From NCBI GenBank assembly GCA_008923315.1, contig WBSF01000007.1, forward strand, positions 650,247-714,246: a stretch of DNA of 64,000 bases. The letters are read 5' to 3'. The notes beneath the pieces were generated by a model, which saw nothing but the letters and a program-made list of their open reading frames with translations, was not told the DNA's origin and searched no databases. How positions within the stretch are numbered: the stretch's first letter is position 1; each line of letters starts with the position of its first letter. The DNA is from Betaproteobacteria bacterium SCN1. GTDB lineage: Bacteria > Pseudomonadota > Gammaproteobacteria > Burkholderiales > Thiobacillaceae. The position numbers and the translations under genes are program-made. Below, in pieces: positions 46,369 to 54,184 of the stretch.

Positions 46369-48192
46369 TCAGTCGTTTTCGGCCAGCCACCGTTCCAGCA
46401 TCATCGTCACCCAGATCATCACGCCGTAGTAGCTGGCATGCGGCCCGCGCTGCATGGCGAGCATGTGGTCGAGATAGGCGGGCTGGATCCAGCCGCGCTT
46501 CTTGAAGTCCGCCAGGCTGTCGCCGACCAGCTCGCCCAGCGGGGCATACTGCGTTGCCCACACGCCGAACGGCAGGCCGAAGCCGTGCTTGCTCTTGTTG
46601 ATGATCTTTTCGGGCAGCAGATCGTCGAGCGCGGCCTTGAAGAACCAGCGCAGCGTCTGCCCGCGCACCTTGTAGTCCACCGGCAGATGGTTGGCGAAGG
46701 CGACCAGGCGGTCGTCGAGCAGCGGGTAGCGTACCTCCACGCCCGCGGCCTCGGTCATCGTGCCGACCTTGCGCAGGTCGTTGTCGGCCAGCGTGAATTT
46801 CAGGTCCAGGTGCATCATGCGGTTGATGTAGTGGTCGGAGGCGGTGCGTTCGTAGACCTCGACCAGGGCGGCGTCGGCTGTCGAAGGATCGACGGCCTGG
46901 ATGAAATCCCGTTCGAATATCCGGTCCAGCGGTGTGCGGTGCAGGAAGTTGTAGCTTTCCAGACGCAGCGGCAGGCCGACCCGGGCCTGCTCGACGTAGC
47001 TTCTCAGCTTGGACAGCGGAAACCGCTTCGACAGACCGGGAAAACGGGCGATCGGCTCGATCATGCCATGACGGAGCAGGGCAGGCAGGCGATCGTAGTA
47101 TTCGAACAGGCCCTGCTTCGCGTAGCGGGCGTTGCCGCCGAAGATCTCGTCGCCGCCGTCGCCTGCCAGCATGCGCTCGAAGCCAGCCTCGCGCGCCGCC
47201 CGGGCGCAGAAATAGGTCGGCACCGCGGAGTTGTTGCCGAACGGTTCGTCATACTCGCGTGCGATGATCGGCACGGCGGTCACGATGTCTGCCGGCTTCA
47301 GGTAATACTCGTTTGCGCGGCTGGCATAGCGCTCGGCGGCGCAGCGCGCGTATTCCATTTCATCGAAGCCGTCGGCGTCGAAACCGATCGAAAACGTGTC
47401 GACTGGCCCGCCGCGTGCGGCAGTCAGCGCCCCAACCACGGTCGAACTGTCGGTGCCGCCGGAAAGGAAGGCGGCGGTCGACGGCCCGTCCGCGTCCCGT
47501 GCGGCCTGGTCGAGCAGCGTGCGGAAAGCGGCCCGGTGCGTCCCGAAATCGGCATTCACGGGCGCGTAGTCGGCGTGCCAGTAAAAACGGGTTTCGAGGT
47601 GGCCGTTGCGCAGCAGCGCGATCTGTCCGGGGAGCAGCTTCTGCACGCCCCGATAGAGGCTGCGCGGTGCGGGAATGGTGTGGAAATACAGATAGTCGTA
47701 TATGGCTTGCGGATCGACGGTACGGCCCACGGCCGGGTGGCTGGCGACCTGCTGGGCGCTGCTGCCGAAAACCAGATGGTTGCCGCGATGGGCATAGCAC
47801 AGGCGTTCGATGCCGGAACGGTCGAGTGCAAGACAGGCGCGTTTCTTCAGCGGCTCCAGCACGACGAAAGCGAAATTGCCCCGCATCAGCTGGGGCAGAC
47901 GTTCGGCGTGGCGCAGCCAGCCGTGTGCCACGGCCACGACCGCGCCACGTTCCCGGGCGATCAGGGCAAGCTCGTCGTCGTCGAAGCCGGGGCGGCCCAT
48001 CAGGGCAGCGGCCAGGCCGTTCTCGACGTGGATGTCCGCCTTGCCGAAACGCGAGCGGGCGGCGATGCCCAGGAGCTGGCTGCTGTGGGCATGCAGCAGC
48101 GTGTCGGTGGGCTGCCGGCCCGCGTGCGCCATGTGTTCGATCAATTCCTGGTGTGCGCCGTGGTCGCCCAGCCAGCCGAAAATGCCATCCAT
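46369..48192 (-). CDS. Asparagine synthase-related protein lacking the glutaminase cysteine
   Basis: 607 aa from ATG 48192. The synthetase half is intact: pyrophosphate loop FLSGGTDSSTVVGAL (about 239-253) and LAGDGGDEIFGGNARY. The glutaminase half is degenerate. The protein starts MDGIFGW, so Cys2 is Asp, and the NGEIYN and HRRLSIID motifs are missing (AVAHGWLRHAERLPQL instead). It should use free ammonia, another amine, or be an amide ligase with a different nucleophile. Upstream in-frame codons give no MCG start. It is the only minus-strand gene between two plus-strand runs, convergent with the XrtA locus. Confidence 0.88.
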   Translation of the reverse strand: MDGIFGWLGDHGAHQELIEHMAHAGRQPTDTLLHAHSSQLLGIAARSRFGKADIHVENGLAAALMGRPGFDDDELALIARERGAVVAVAHGWLRHAERLPQLMRGNFAFVVLEPLKKRACLALDRSGIERLCYAHRGNHLVFGSSAQQVASHPAVGRTVDPQAIYDYLYFHTIPAPRSLYRGVQKLLPGQIALLRNGHLETRFYWHADYAPVNADFGTHRAAFRTLLDQAARDADGPSTAAFLSGGTDSSTVVGALTAARGGPVDTFSIGFDADGFDEMEYARCAAERYASRANEYYLKPADIVTAVPIIAREYDEPFGNNSAVPTYFCARAAREAGFERMLAGDGGDEIFGGNARYAKQGLFEYYDRLPALLRHGMIEPIARFPGLSKRFPLSKLRSYVEQARVGLPLRLESYNFLHRTPLDRIFERDFIQAVDPSTADAALVEVYERTASDHYINRMMHLDLKFTLADNDLRKVGTMTEAAGVEVRYPLLDDRLVAFANHLPVDYKVRGQTLRWFFKAALDDLLPEKIINKSKHGFGLPFGVWATQYAPLGELVGDSLADFKKRGWIQPAYLDHMLAMQRGPHASYYGVMIWVTMMLERWLAEND

Positions 48193-48250
48193 GGTGTGTC
48201 GTATCGAAGCGTTGCAGGATAATGTCGAGACTATAAGCGAGCACCGTGTC

Positions 48251-48266
48251 TGGCACGAATCCTGTA
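48251..48266 (+). promoter_or_regulatory. Sigma-54-like element before the sulfotransferase run (weak)
   Basis: A perfect -24 half TGGCACG, then AATC and CTGTA. The -12 half has T where C is nearly invariant (GT instead of GC). It lies 66 nt before the sulfotransferase ATG. Possible weak or degenerate sigma-54 promoter. The rest of the 139-bp divergent gap shows no clear sigma-70 promoter. Confidence 0.3.
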
Positions 48267-48331
48267 TGTCGTGCTCCGGCCCGGTGCGCGCAGCCCGGTA
48301 CGGGCGCTGGACTGATAACGACAGAAACCCC

Positions 48332-49258
48332 ATGAATTTGAGTGAATTCCTAGACAAGGTAAAGAAAACACTGGCCTGGCATGCCAAACGGCTCCAGCGT
48401 GCCGCACGCAGCGGGCGCTGGTTGCTGTCGAGGCGTCCGGCGGCGCGTCCGGTCATCGTCGTCGGCTGTTCGCGCGCCGGCACCACGCTGGTCTACAAGA
48501 TGCTGTCCGAGTCGGCCGAGATCGGCAGTCTGCAGCGCGAGACGCACGACTGGTGGAGCGACCTGCATCCGCCGTCGGACAAACGCTGGGACACCCACGC
48601 GCTCGATGCCGGCGATGCACGTCCGGCCGACCGTGACATCGCCAGCCGCTATTTCTACGCCTGGACGGGCAAACACCGCTGGGTCGACAAGAACAACCAG
48701 AACGGTCTGTGCGTCCCCTATCTGCATGCGCTGTTTCCGGATGCCGTGTTCGTCTTCGTCAAGCGCAGCCCGGGCGACAATCTCAATTCGCTGATCGAGG
48801 GCTGGAAGAAACCCGGCGAATTCGCCACCTGGTCGAACGCGCTGCCCGAAAAGGTGGCGGTCGAGAACGGCACGCTGACCCAGTGGTGCTTCTTCCTCGC
48901 CGAAGGCTGGCGCGACTATCTCGACGCGCCGGTGGAGGACGTCGCCGCATTTCAGTACGCGGCCATCAACCGGGCCATCCTCGATGCCCGGGAAACCCTC
49001 CCGTCCGGCCTGTGGGTGGAGATTTTCTACGAGGACTTCCTGCGCGACCCCGAAGCCGCCATCGGCCGCGTATTCGCCGGCTGCGGCCTGCGTTTCGATG
49101 CCGCGACCCGTGCGCGCTGCATGGCGGCCTTCGACGTGCCCTACAACGCCTTCTCCGAGATCCGTCTCGACAAATGGAAGGACGGCCGCAACCGCGAGCG
49201 GATCGAACGCGTGATGCCGCGCGTGACCGAAGTCGCGGCGCGCATGGGGTACCGATGA
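48332..49258 (+). CDS. PAPS-dependent sulfotransferase
   Basis: 308 aa from ATG 48332. The 5'-phosphosulfate loop is VVGCSRAGTTLVYKML (about residues 42-57) and the 3'-phosphate motif is FVKRSPGDNLNSLIEGW (about 146-162), both standard for carbohydrate sulfotransferases. No signal or membrane segment, so it would sulfate a cytoplasmic glycan intermediate. First gene of a six-gene plus-strand run; overlaps the next by 4 nt. An unusual basic helix (KKTLAWHAKRLQRAARSGR) precedes the catalytic domain. Confidence 0.88.
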   Translation: MNLSEFLDKVKKTLAWHAKRLQRAARSGRWLLSRRPAARPVIVVGCSRAGTTLVYKMLSESAEIGSLQRETHDWWSDLHPPSDKRWDTHALDAGDARPADRDIASRYFYAWTGKHRWVDKNNQNGLCVPYLHALFPDAVFVFVKRSPGDNLNSLIEGWKKPGEFATWSNALPEKVAVENGTLTQWCFFLAEGWRDYLDAPVEDVAAFQYAAINRAILDARETLPSGLWVEIFYEDFLRDPEAAIGRVFAGCGLRFDAATRARCMAAFDVPYNAFSEIRLDKWKDGRNRERIERVMPRVTEVAARMGYR

Positions 49259-50430
49259 CGCTGCTCTGGCTGCTGCCCGCCGGGCTTGCCTGTCTGTGGG
49301 CCGGCGTGTTCGCCGCGTTTGCGCGCCCACTGGCCGCGCGCTGGCGCGAGCCCGTCCTGAAACATCCCGTACTCGCCATCGAAAGCGACGACTGGGGCGC
49401 GGGCCCGCTGGCGCAGGCCGATCTGCTCGGGCGGGTGGCGGCCTGCCTGCAGCGCGTGCGCGACGTCGCGGGGCGTCCGGCCGTGATGACGCTGGGCGTG
49501 GTGATGGAAGTGCCGGATGGCGCATCCATCGCAGCCGGCGGCGGTGCCCGCTATTGCGGGATGACGCTGGCCGATCCGCGTTTCGAGGCCATCCGCGCGG
49601 CACTGCGGACCGGCATCGAGGCCGGCGTATTCGTCCCCCAGTTGCACGGCCAGTGCCACTACTGGCCGGATACGGTGATGGCTGTCGCGGCGCGTGATAC
49701 CGCCGTGCGCGACTGGCTCGTCTCGCCCGATCCCGCGCGTACCGAGGCCTTGCCTTCGCCGGTCCAGAGCCGCTGGGTCGATGCTGCGTCGCTGCCGTCG
49801 ACACCGTTGGCCGATACTGCGATCCTGCAAGCCGTGACCACCGAGGCCGAGACCTTTCGCGCGTTGTTCGGGGCGTCGCCCGGCGTCGCGGTGGCGACCA
49901 CCTTTGTCTGGAACGATACGGTCGAAGCCGCCTGGCGCACGGCCGGCGTCGAGGCCGTGATCACACCGGGCCGGCGGGCCACCTGCCGCGACGCGCAAGG
50001 CCGTCCGGCCTGCGCCGACCGCACGATGCTGACCGGGGAGATTTCGCCCGCCGGCCCACTCTATCTGGTGCGCGACGTGTATTTCGAGCCCGCGTTGGGT
50101 CACGATGCGCGGCGCCTCGCCGACGGTGTGGCCGAACGTGCGCGCCAGGGCCGCGCCTGCCTGGCCGAGACCCATCGCTTCAATTTCCTCGATGCGCCCG
50201 ATGCCAGTCTTGCCACGCTCGAAGCGGGACTGAACGCGGCGCGTGCGCGTTGCGCCGACCTGCGTTTCCTGTCGCCGCAGGAACTGGCGCGCGCGATCCG
50301 GCAGCGCGATCCGGCCTGGATCGATACCCGGTTCGGCGCCCGCATGCGCGCCTGGCGGGCGCGGCTCGCCGAGATTCCCCGCTTTGCACGGGCCGCGCGG
50401 TTGGCCGGACTGGGCTGGGTGCTGGCATGA
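49255..50430 (+). CDS. Divergent polysaccharide-deacetylase-like membrane protein
   Basis: 391 aa from ATG 49255. An N-terminal membrane helix (about 1-22) is followed by a domain with NodB-like metal ligands in the right order: Asp-Asp in LAIESDDWGAG (about 40-50) and His-x3-His in QLHGQCHYWPD (about 127-137), then a later AETHRFNFLD with a further His. Overall sequence is unlike typical deacetylases. Membrane-anchored carbohydrate de-N-acetylase is the best guess. Overlaps genes on both sides by 4 nt. Confidence 0.7.
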   Translation: MTLLWLLPAGLACLWAGVFAAFARPLAARWREPVLKHPVLAIESDDWGAGPLAQADLLGRVAACLQRVRDVAGRPAVMTLGVVMEVPDGASIAAGGGARYCGMTLADPRFEAIRAALRTGIEAGVFVPQLHGQCHYWPDTVMAVAARDTAVRDWLVSPDPARTEALPSPVQSRWVDAASLPSTPLADTAILQAVTTEAETFRALFGASPGVAVATTFVWNDTVEAAWRTAGVEAVITPGRRATCRDAQGRPACADRTMLTGEISPAGPLYLVRDVYFEPALGHDARRLADGVAERARQGRACLAETHRFNFLDAPDASLATLEAGLNAARARCADLRFLSPQELARAIRQRDPAWIDTRFGARMRAWRARLAEIPRFARAARLAGLGWVLA

Positions 50431-51365
50431 ACGCGCCGCGCTTCTCCGTCGTCATCCCGGCCTACAACGCGGCGGCCACGCTCGCACGCGCAATCGATTC
50501 GGTGCTCGATCAGACCTGGCCGGCGCATGAGATCGTCGTCGTTGACGATGGCTCGCGCGACGATACGGCCGAGATCGCGCGCCGTTACGGTGCGCCGGTG
50601 CGGCTCGTACAGCAGGCGAACCAGGGCGTGTCGGTCGCGCGCAATGCGGGCGCTGCCGCCGCGACCGGCGACTGGCTGGCCTTTCTGGACGCCGACGACT
50701 GGTATGCGCCGGACCGTCTCCGGCTGCATGCGGAATGGATCGCGGAAGACGCCGGACTCGATTTCCTGACCGGCGACTACGAATACCGCGACCCCGGGGG
50801 AGGGCTGCTCGGCACGTCGATGGCGCAGCACGCCGCCGGCCGCGCCATGCTCGACAAGGCCGCCGGCGAAGTCCGTGTGACGATGGAGACCGCGAAGGAG
50901 CTCGCCGCCTTCGTTGCGGATCACTTCGGCGACACGCATACGCTGTCCGTGCCGCGTGCCCGTTTTGTCGCGCTCGGCGGATATCCGCTCGGCTACAAGG
51001 TGTGCGAGGACGTGCATTTCCTTGCCCGGCTGGTCGCGACCAGCCGGCGCGTCGGCGTCGTCTGCGCCAGCCTGGGCGTGTATCTGATCCACTCCGGAAG
51101 CGCCACGCGCCGCGACCCGGTCGCCGCGCAGCGCGAGAACGTGCGCACGCTGACCGATCTGCGACGGCTCGCACAGAATTTCCCGGCACCTGTACGGGCG
51201 GGGGTGTCGGATCGCATGCGTGCCGCGCGCTACAACCTCGGTTGTGCGCTCGCGAAGCAGGGCCGGCGCGTGGCGGCGGCCCGCGCGGTACTGCCCAGCC
51301 TGTTCGAAACGCCGGGCTGGCGCGGCGTGCGCGACGTGCTGTCGATGCTGAGGGGAGTCGAATGA
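50427..51365 (+). CDS. Glycosyltransferase family 2
   Basis: 312 aa from ATG 50427. GT-A fold: FSVVIPAYNAAATLARAIDSVL at the N-terminus, IVVVDDGSRDDT (about 36-47) and the DxD-type LAFLDADDWYAPDRL (about 83-97). C-terminal part is helical with LGCALAKQGRRVAAARAVLPSLF. Cytoplasmic inverting transferase, sugar unknown. ATGA overlaps with both neighbours. Confidence 0.92.
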   Translation: MNAPRFSVVIPAYNAAATLARAIDSVLDQTWPAHEIVVVDDGSRDDTAEIARRYGAPVRLVQQANQGVSVARNAGAAAATGDWLAFLDADDWYAPDRLRLHAEWIAEDAGLDFLTGDYEYRDPGGGLLGTSMAQHAAGRAMLDKAAGEVRVTMETAKELAAFVADHFGDTHTLSVPRARFVALGGYPLGYKVCEDVHFLARLVATSRRVGVVCASLGVYLIHSGSATRRDPVAAQRENVRTLTDLRRLAQNFPAPVRAGVSDRMRAARYNLGCALAKQGRRVAAARAVLPSLFETPGWRGVRDVLSMLRGVE

Positions 51366-52507
51366 AACTCCTCGTGCTATCGGAACTCTTTCTCCCGACC
51401 AAAGGCGGCACGGCCGTGTGGGCGGCCGAGGTCTACCGGCGGCTGGGCGGTCGGGACATCCATATCGTCACGGCCGACGTGCCGGGCGCGGCGGCCGTCG
51501 ATGCGGCGCACCCCAACACGATCCACCGGCTCGACCTGCGGCGCGTGCCCTGGTTGCGGCCGGAGTCGCTGGCGATGTATGCGCGCTTCTTCTTTCGTGC
51601 GCTGCGGCTGGCGGCGACGCGCCGCTTCGATGCGATCCATGCCTTTCGCGCCCTGCCGGAAGGATTGGCCGCCTGGGCCGTCGCGCGGCTGACTTTCCAT
51701 CCTGTGACGATCTACGCGCATGGCGAAGAGCTCACCACCTGGGGGCGCGGCGGCAAGTACAAGGTCATGCGCTTCGCCCTGCGCCATGCCGACCGTGTGA
51801 TCGCCAACAGCGAGCACACGCGCGCAACCCTGCTGGAGATGGGCGTGAACGCGGCACGCATTGCGGTCGTCTATCCCGGTGTGGACGTTGCGGTCTTCCG
51901 CCCGGAACTCGACACGGCCGGCCTGCGCGAAGGGCTCGGTATTGCGCCGGATGAGACGCTGCTGTTTTCGGTCGGCCGGCTGTCGCGCCGCAAGGGCTTC
52001 GATCAGGCGATCCGCGCGGTGGGCCGCCTGCGGGCGGAAGGTCTGCCAGTGCGCTACGTGATCGGCGGCATCGGCGAGGATGCCGACTATCTCGAAGGCC
52101 TGATCGCCGAATGCGGCCTGCAGGCCGCGGTGCACTGCATCGGCGCAGTGGCCGAAGCCGATCTGCCGCGCTGGTTCAACGCCTGCGACGCGTTCGTCAT
52201 GCCCAACCGGGAAATCGACGGCGACAACGAAGGCTTCGGCATGGTGTTCATCGAGGCCGCGGCCTGTGGCCGAACGAGCCTGGCCGGCGAAGCGGGCGGC
52301 ACCGGTTCGGCGGTGTTGCACGACGTCACCGGACTGCGCGTCAACGGGACCTCGGTCGAGGCGATCGCCGATGGCCTGCGTGCGCTGATCGCGCAACCGG
52401 CGCGTCGCGCGGCGCTGGCGGACGCCGCCCTGCAGCGCGTGCAGCGCGAATTCGCCTGGGAGCGCGTGGCCGCCAAGACCAGACAACTGCATGTGAATCA
52501 GGCATAG
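51362..52507 (+). CDS. Glycosyltransferase family 4
   Basis: 381 aa from ATG 51362. Begins MKLLVLSELFLPTKGGTAVWAAEV. Acceptor domain with YAHGEELTTWGRG, then donor domain SVGRLSRRKGFDQAIRAV (about 200-217) and NEGFGMVFIEAAACGRTSLAG (EX7E-type). GT-B retaining enzyme of the PimB/WcaL type. Confidence 0.92.
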   Translation: MKLLVLSELFLPTKGGTAVWAAEVYRRLGGRDIHIVTADVPGAAAVDAAHPNTIHRLDLRRVPWLRPESLAMYARFFFRALRLAATRRFDAIHAFRALPEGLAAWAVARLTFHPVTIYAHGEELTTWGRGGKYKVMRFALRHADRVIANSEHTRATLLEMGVNAARIAVVYPGVDVAVFRPELDTAGLREGLGIAPDETLLFSVGRLSRRKGFDQAIRAVGRLRAEGLPVRYVIGGIGEDADYLEGLIAECGLQAAVHCIGAVAEADLPRWFNACDAFVMPNREIDGDNEGFGMVFIEAAACGRTSLAGEAGGTGSAVLHDVTGLRVNGTSVEAIADGLRALIAQPARRAALADAALQRVQREFAWERVAAKTRQLHVNQA

Positions 52508-52516
52508 TTTCCGACC

Positions 52517-53401
52517 ATGAACGCATCCGCTCCGTGGCCCGTCGCCGTCTTCGCGCACAACGAGGCGCGCAACATCGTTGCCTGCCTCGACAGCCTGCAG
52601 GCCGCGTCGGCCGTCCCGCCCGCCTGCTACGTGCTGGCCAATGCCTGCACGGACGCGACCGAGGCGCAGGTGCGCGACTATGCCAGGACGCACCCCAACG
52701 TGCATCTCGTCTCCATCGTCGTGGGCGACAAGGCCAATGCCTGGAACGTCTTCGTCCACGAGGCCGCTCCGGCAGGGCAGGCCGCGTATTTCTTCATGGA
52801 TGGGGACGTGCGCGCCACGCCCGGCGCGCTCGACGTCATGGCGCGCACGCTCGAAGGCGATCTCCATGCCAACGGCGTTTCGGCGCTGCCGATGAGCGGG
52901 CGCGGCGTCGAGGCCTTCCGGCGCGACATGCTGCGCGACAAGGGGGTGGCCGGCAATCTTTACGGTTTGCGCGGCGCATTCGTGGAACGCATTCGCGCGC
53001 AGGGCATCCATATGCCTGTGGGCACCATCGGCGAGGATGCGCTCATGGGCGCGATGCTGAAATGGGATCTGCGCGGCGATATCCGCTGGGACGACGGCCG
53101 GGTCGTTGTCGCGCCCGAGGCCGGCTTCGAATTCGATTCGGTGTCGCCCTGGCTGCCGCGCGAGTGGAAGAAATATTTCCGCCGCCGTGTGCGCTACAGC
53201 GTGCGCGGCTACCAGAACAAAATGCTGGGCCGGGCGATCCAGCCGGCCGGCTTCGAGGCTTTGCCGCACCATGTGCGCGAGCTTTACCCGCGTTATCGCG
53301 ATGTGTTGAAACTGGAATGGCGGGGCGTCGATACCCTGTTCGACTGGCTGGCCATGCGCGAGATCCTGTCGAATCTGGGCGCATCGCGCGTTGCCGCCTG
53401 A
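52517..53401 (+). CDS. Glycosyltransferase family 2-like
   Basis: 294 aa. N-terminal VAVFAHNEARNIVACLDSLQ, then VLANACTDATEAQVRDYA and a DxD motif in FFMDGDVRATPGAL (about 94-107). GTIGEDALMGAMLKWDL (about 174-190) is the usual ED acceptor-binding segment. C-terminal basic RRRVRYSVRGYQ could touch the membrane. Starts 9 nt after the GT4 stop. Confidence 0.88.
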   Translation: MNASAPWPVAVFAHNEARNIVACLDSLQAASAVPPACYVLANACTDATEAQVRDYARTHPNVHLVSIVVGDKANAWNVFVHEAAPAGQAAYFFMDGDVRATPGALDVMARTLEGDLHANGVSALPMSGRGVEAFRRDMLRDKGVAGNLYGLRGAFVERIRAQGIHMPVGTIGEDALMGAMLKWDLRGDIRWDDGRVVVAPEAGFEFDSVSPWLPREWKKYFRRRVRYSVRGYQNKMLGRAIQPAGFEALPHHVRELYPRYRDVLKLEWRGVDTLFDWLAMREILSNLGASRVAA

Positions 53402-53419
53402 ATCGGAAGGAAGAGGGAC

Positions 53420-54184
53420 ATGACCCTGTCGAAAGCAATCGGATGGACCGGCCTTGCGGCCCTGTTTGCCGTGCCGGCCGCGCAGGCCGCCTGGGCGCCG
53501 ACCGCGGCCGAGATGGCGGCGTTGCCCGCCTACTGCGGCGCGCGCTTCAACGAAGGCTCGGAAGCCTTCAAGACCTGGCGCTCGACCATGGGCGGCGATT
53601 TCATCCACATCCACCACTACTGCGCCGGCCTGAATTTCCTCAACCGGTCCTACGGCATGTCATCGACCAAGGACAGGCAGGGGACGCTGGGCGGCGCCGT
53701 GCGTGAGTTCGACTACGTGCTGACGCATGCGAGCCCTGAGTTCTACCTGCGTGCGGAAATCCTGATGAATCGCGGCGTGGCCCTGTCGCAGCTGAAAAGG
53801 CCGGGCGAAGCCATTGCCAACCTGAACCAGGCGATCGAAAAAAATCCCGAGCTGCCGCGCGCCTGGATGACGCTGGCGGATATGTACGATGCGCAGAAGC
53901 AGCGCGCCAAGGCGCTGGAGACGGTCACCGAAGGCCTGCGCCACAACCCGGGCACGCGCAGCCTGCAGCGCCGTTACACCGAACTGGGCGGCAAACTGCC
54001 CTATCCCGAGCCCATCAAACCCGAACCGCCGGCGCAGGCCACAACGCCGCCGATGGCGGAGCCGGCTGCGGGCGCCGCCGAACCCGTCGAGACCGCGCCG
54101 GTGCAAACGACGGACGCACCAGAGACGACGGCGCCGAAGATCGGCTCGCCGACCAATCCCTATTGCCGGTTCTGCCCGGACTGA
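53420..54184 (+). CDS. Secreted TPR-repeat protein
   Basis: 254 aa with signal peptide (MTLSKAIGWTGLAALFAVPAAQA). Residues about 85-190 contain two to three tetratricopeptide repeats (AEILMNRGVALSQLKRPGEA, AWMTLADMYDAQKQRAKALE). The N-terminal mature region has paired Cys (AYCGARFNEG and HHYCAGLNFL). The end is Pro/Ala-rich (200-245) with a final Cys pair (YCRFCPD). A periplasmic scaffold for the glycan machinery is likely. Its 3' end overlaps the convergent fusion gene by 25 nt. Confidence 0.85.
   Translation: MTLSKAIGWTGLAALFAVPAAQAAWAPTAAEMAALPAYCGARFNEGSEAFKTWRSTMGGDFIHIHHYCAGLNFLNRSYGMSSTKDRQGTLGGAVREFDYVLTHASPEFYLRAEILMNRGVALSQLKRPGEAIANLNQAIEKNPELPRAWMTLADMYDAQKQRAKALETVTEGLRHNPGTRSLQRRYTELGGKLPYPEPIKPEPPAQATTPPMAEPAAGAAEPVETAPVQTTDAPETTAPKIGSPTNPYCRFCPD

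Noticed and set aside
49255-50430. Assignment as an ordinary NodB deacetylase
   Set aside because: Only the metal ligands fit; flanking motifs differ, so it was kept as deacetylase-like.
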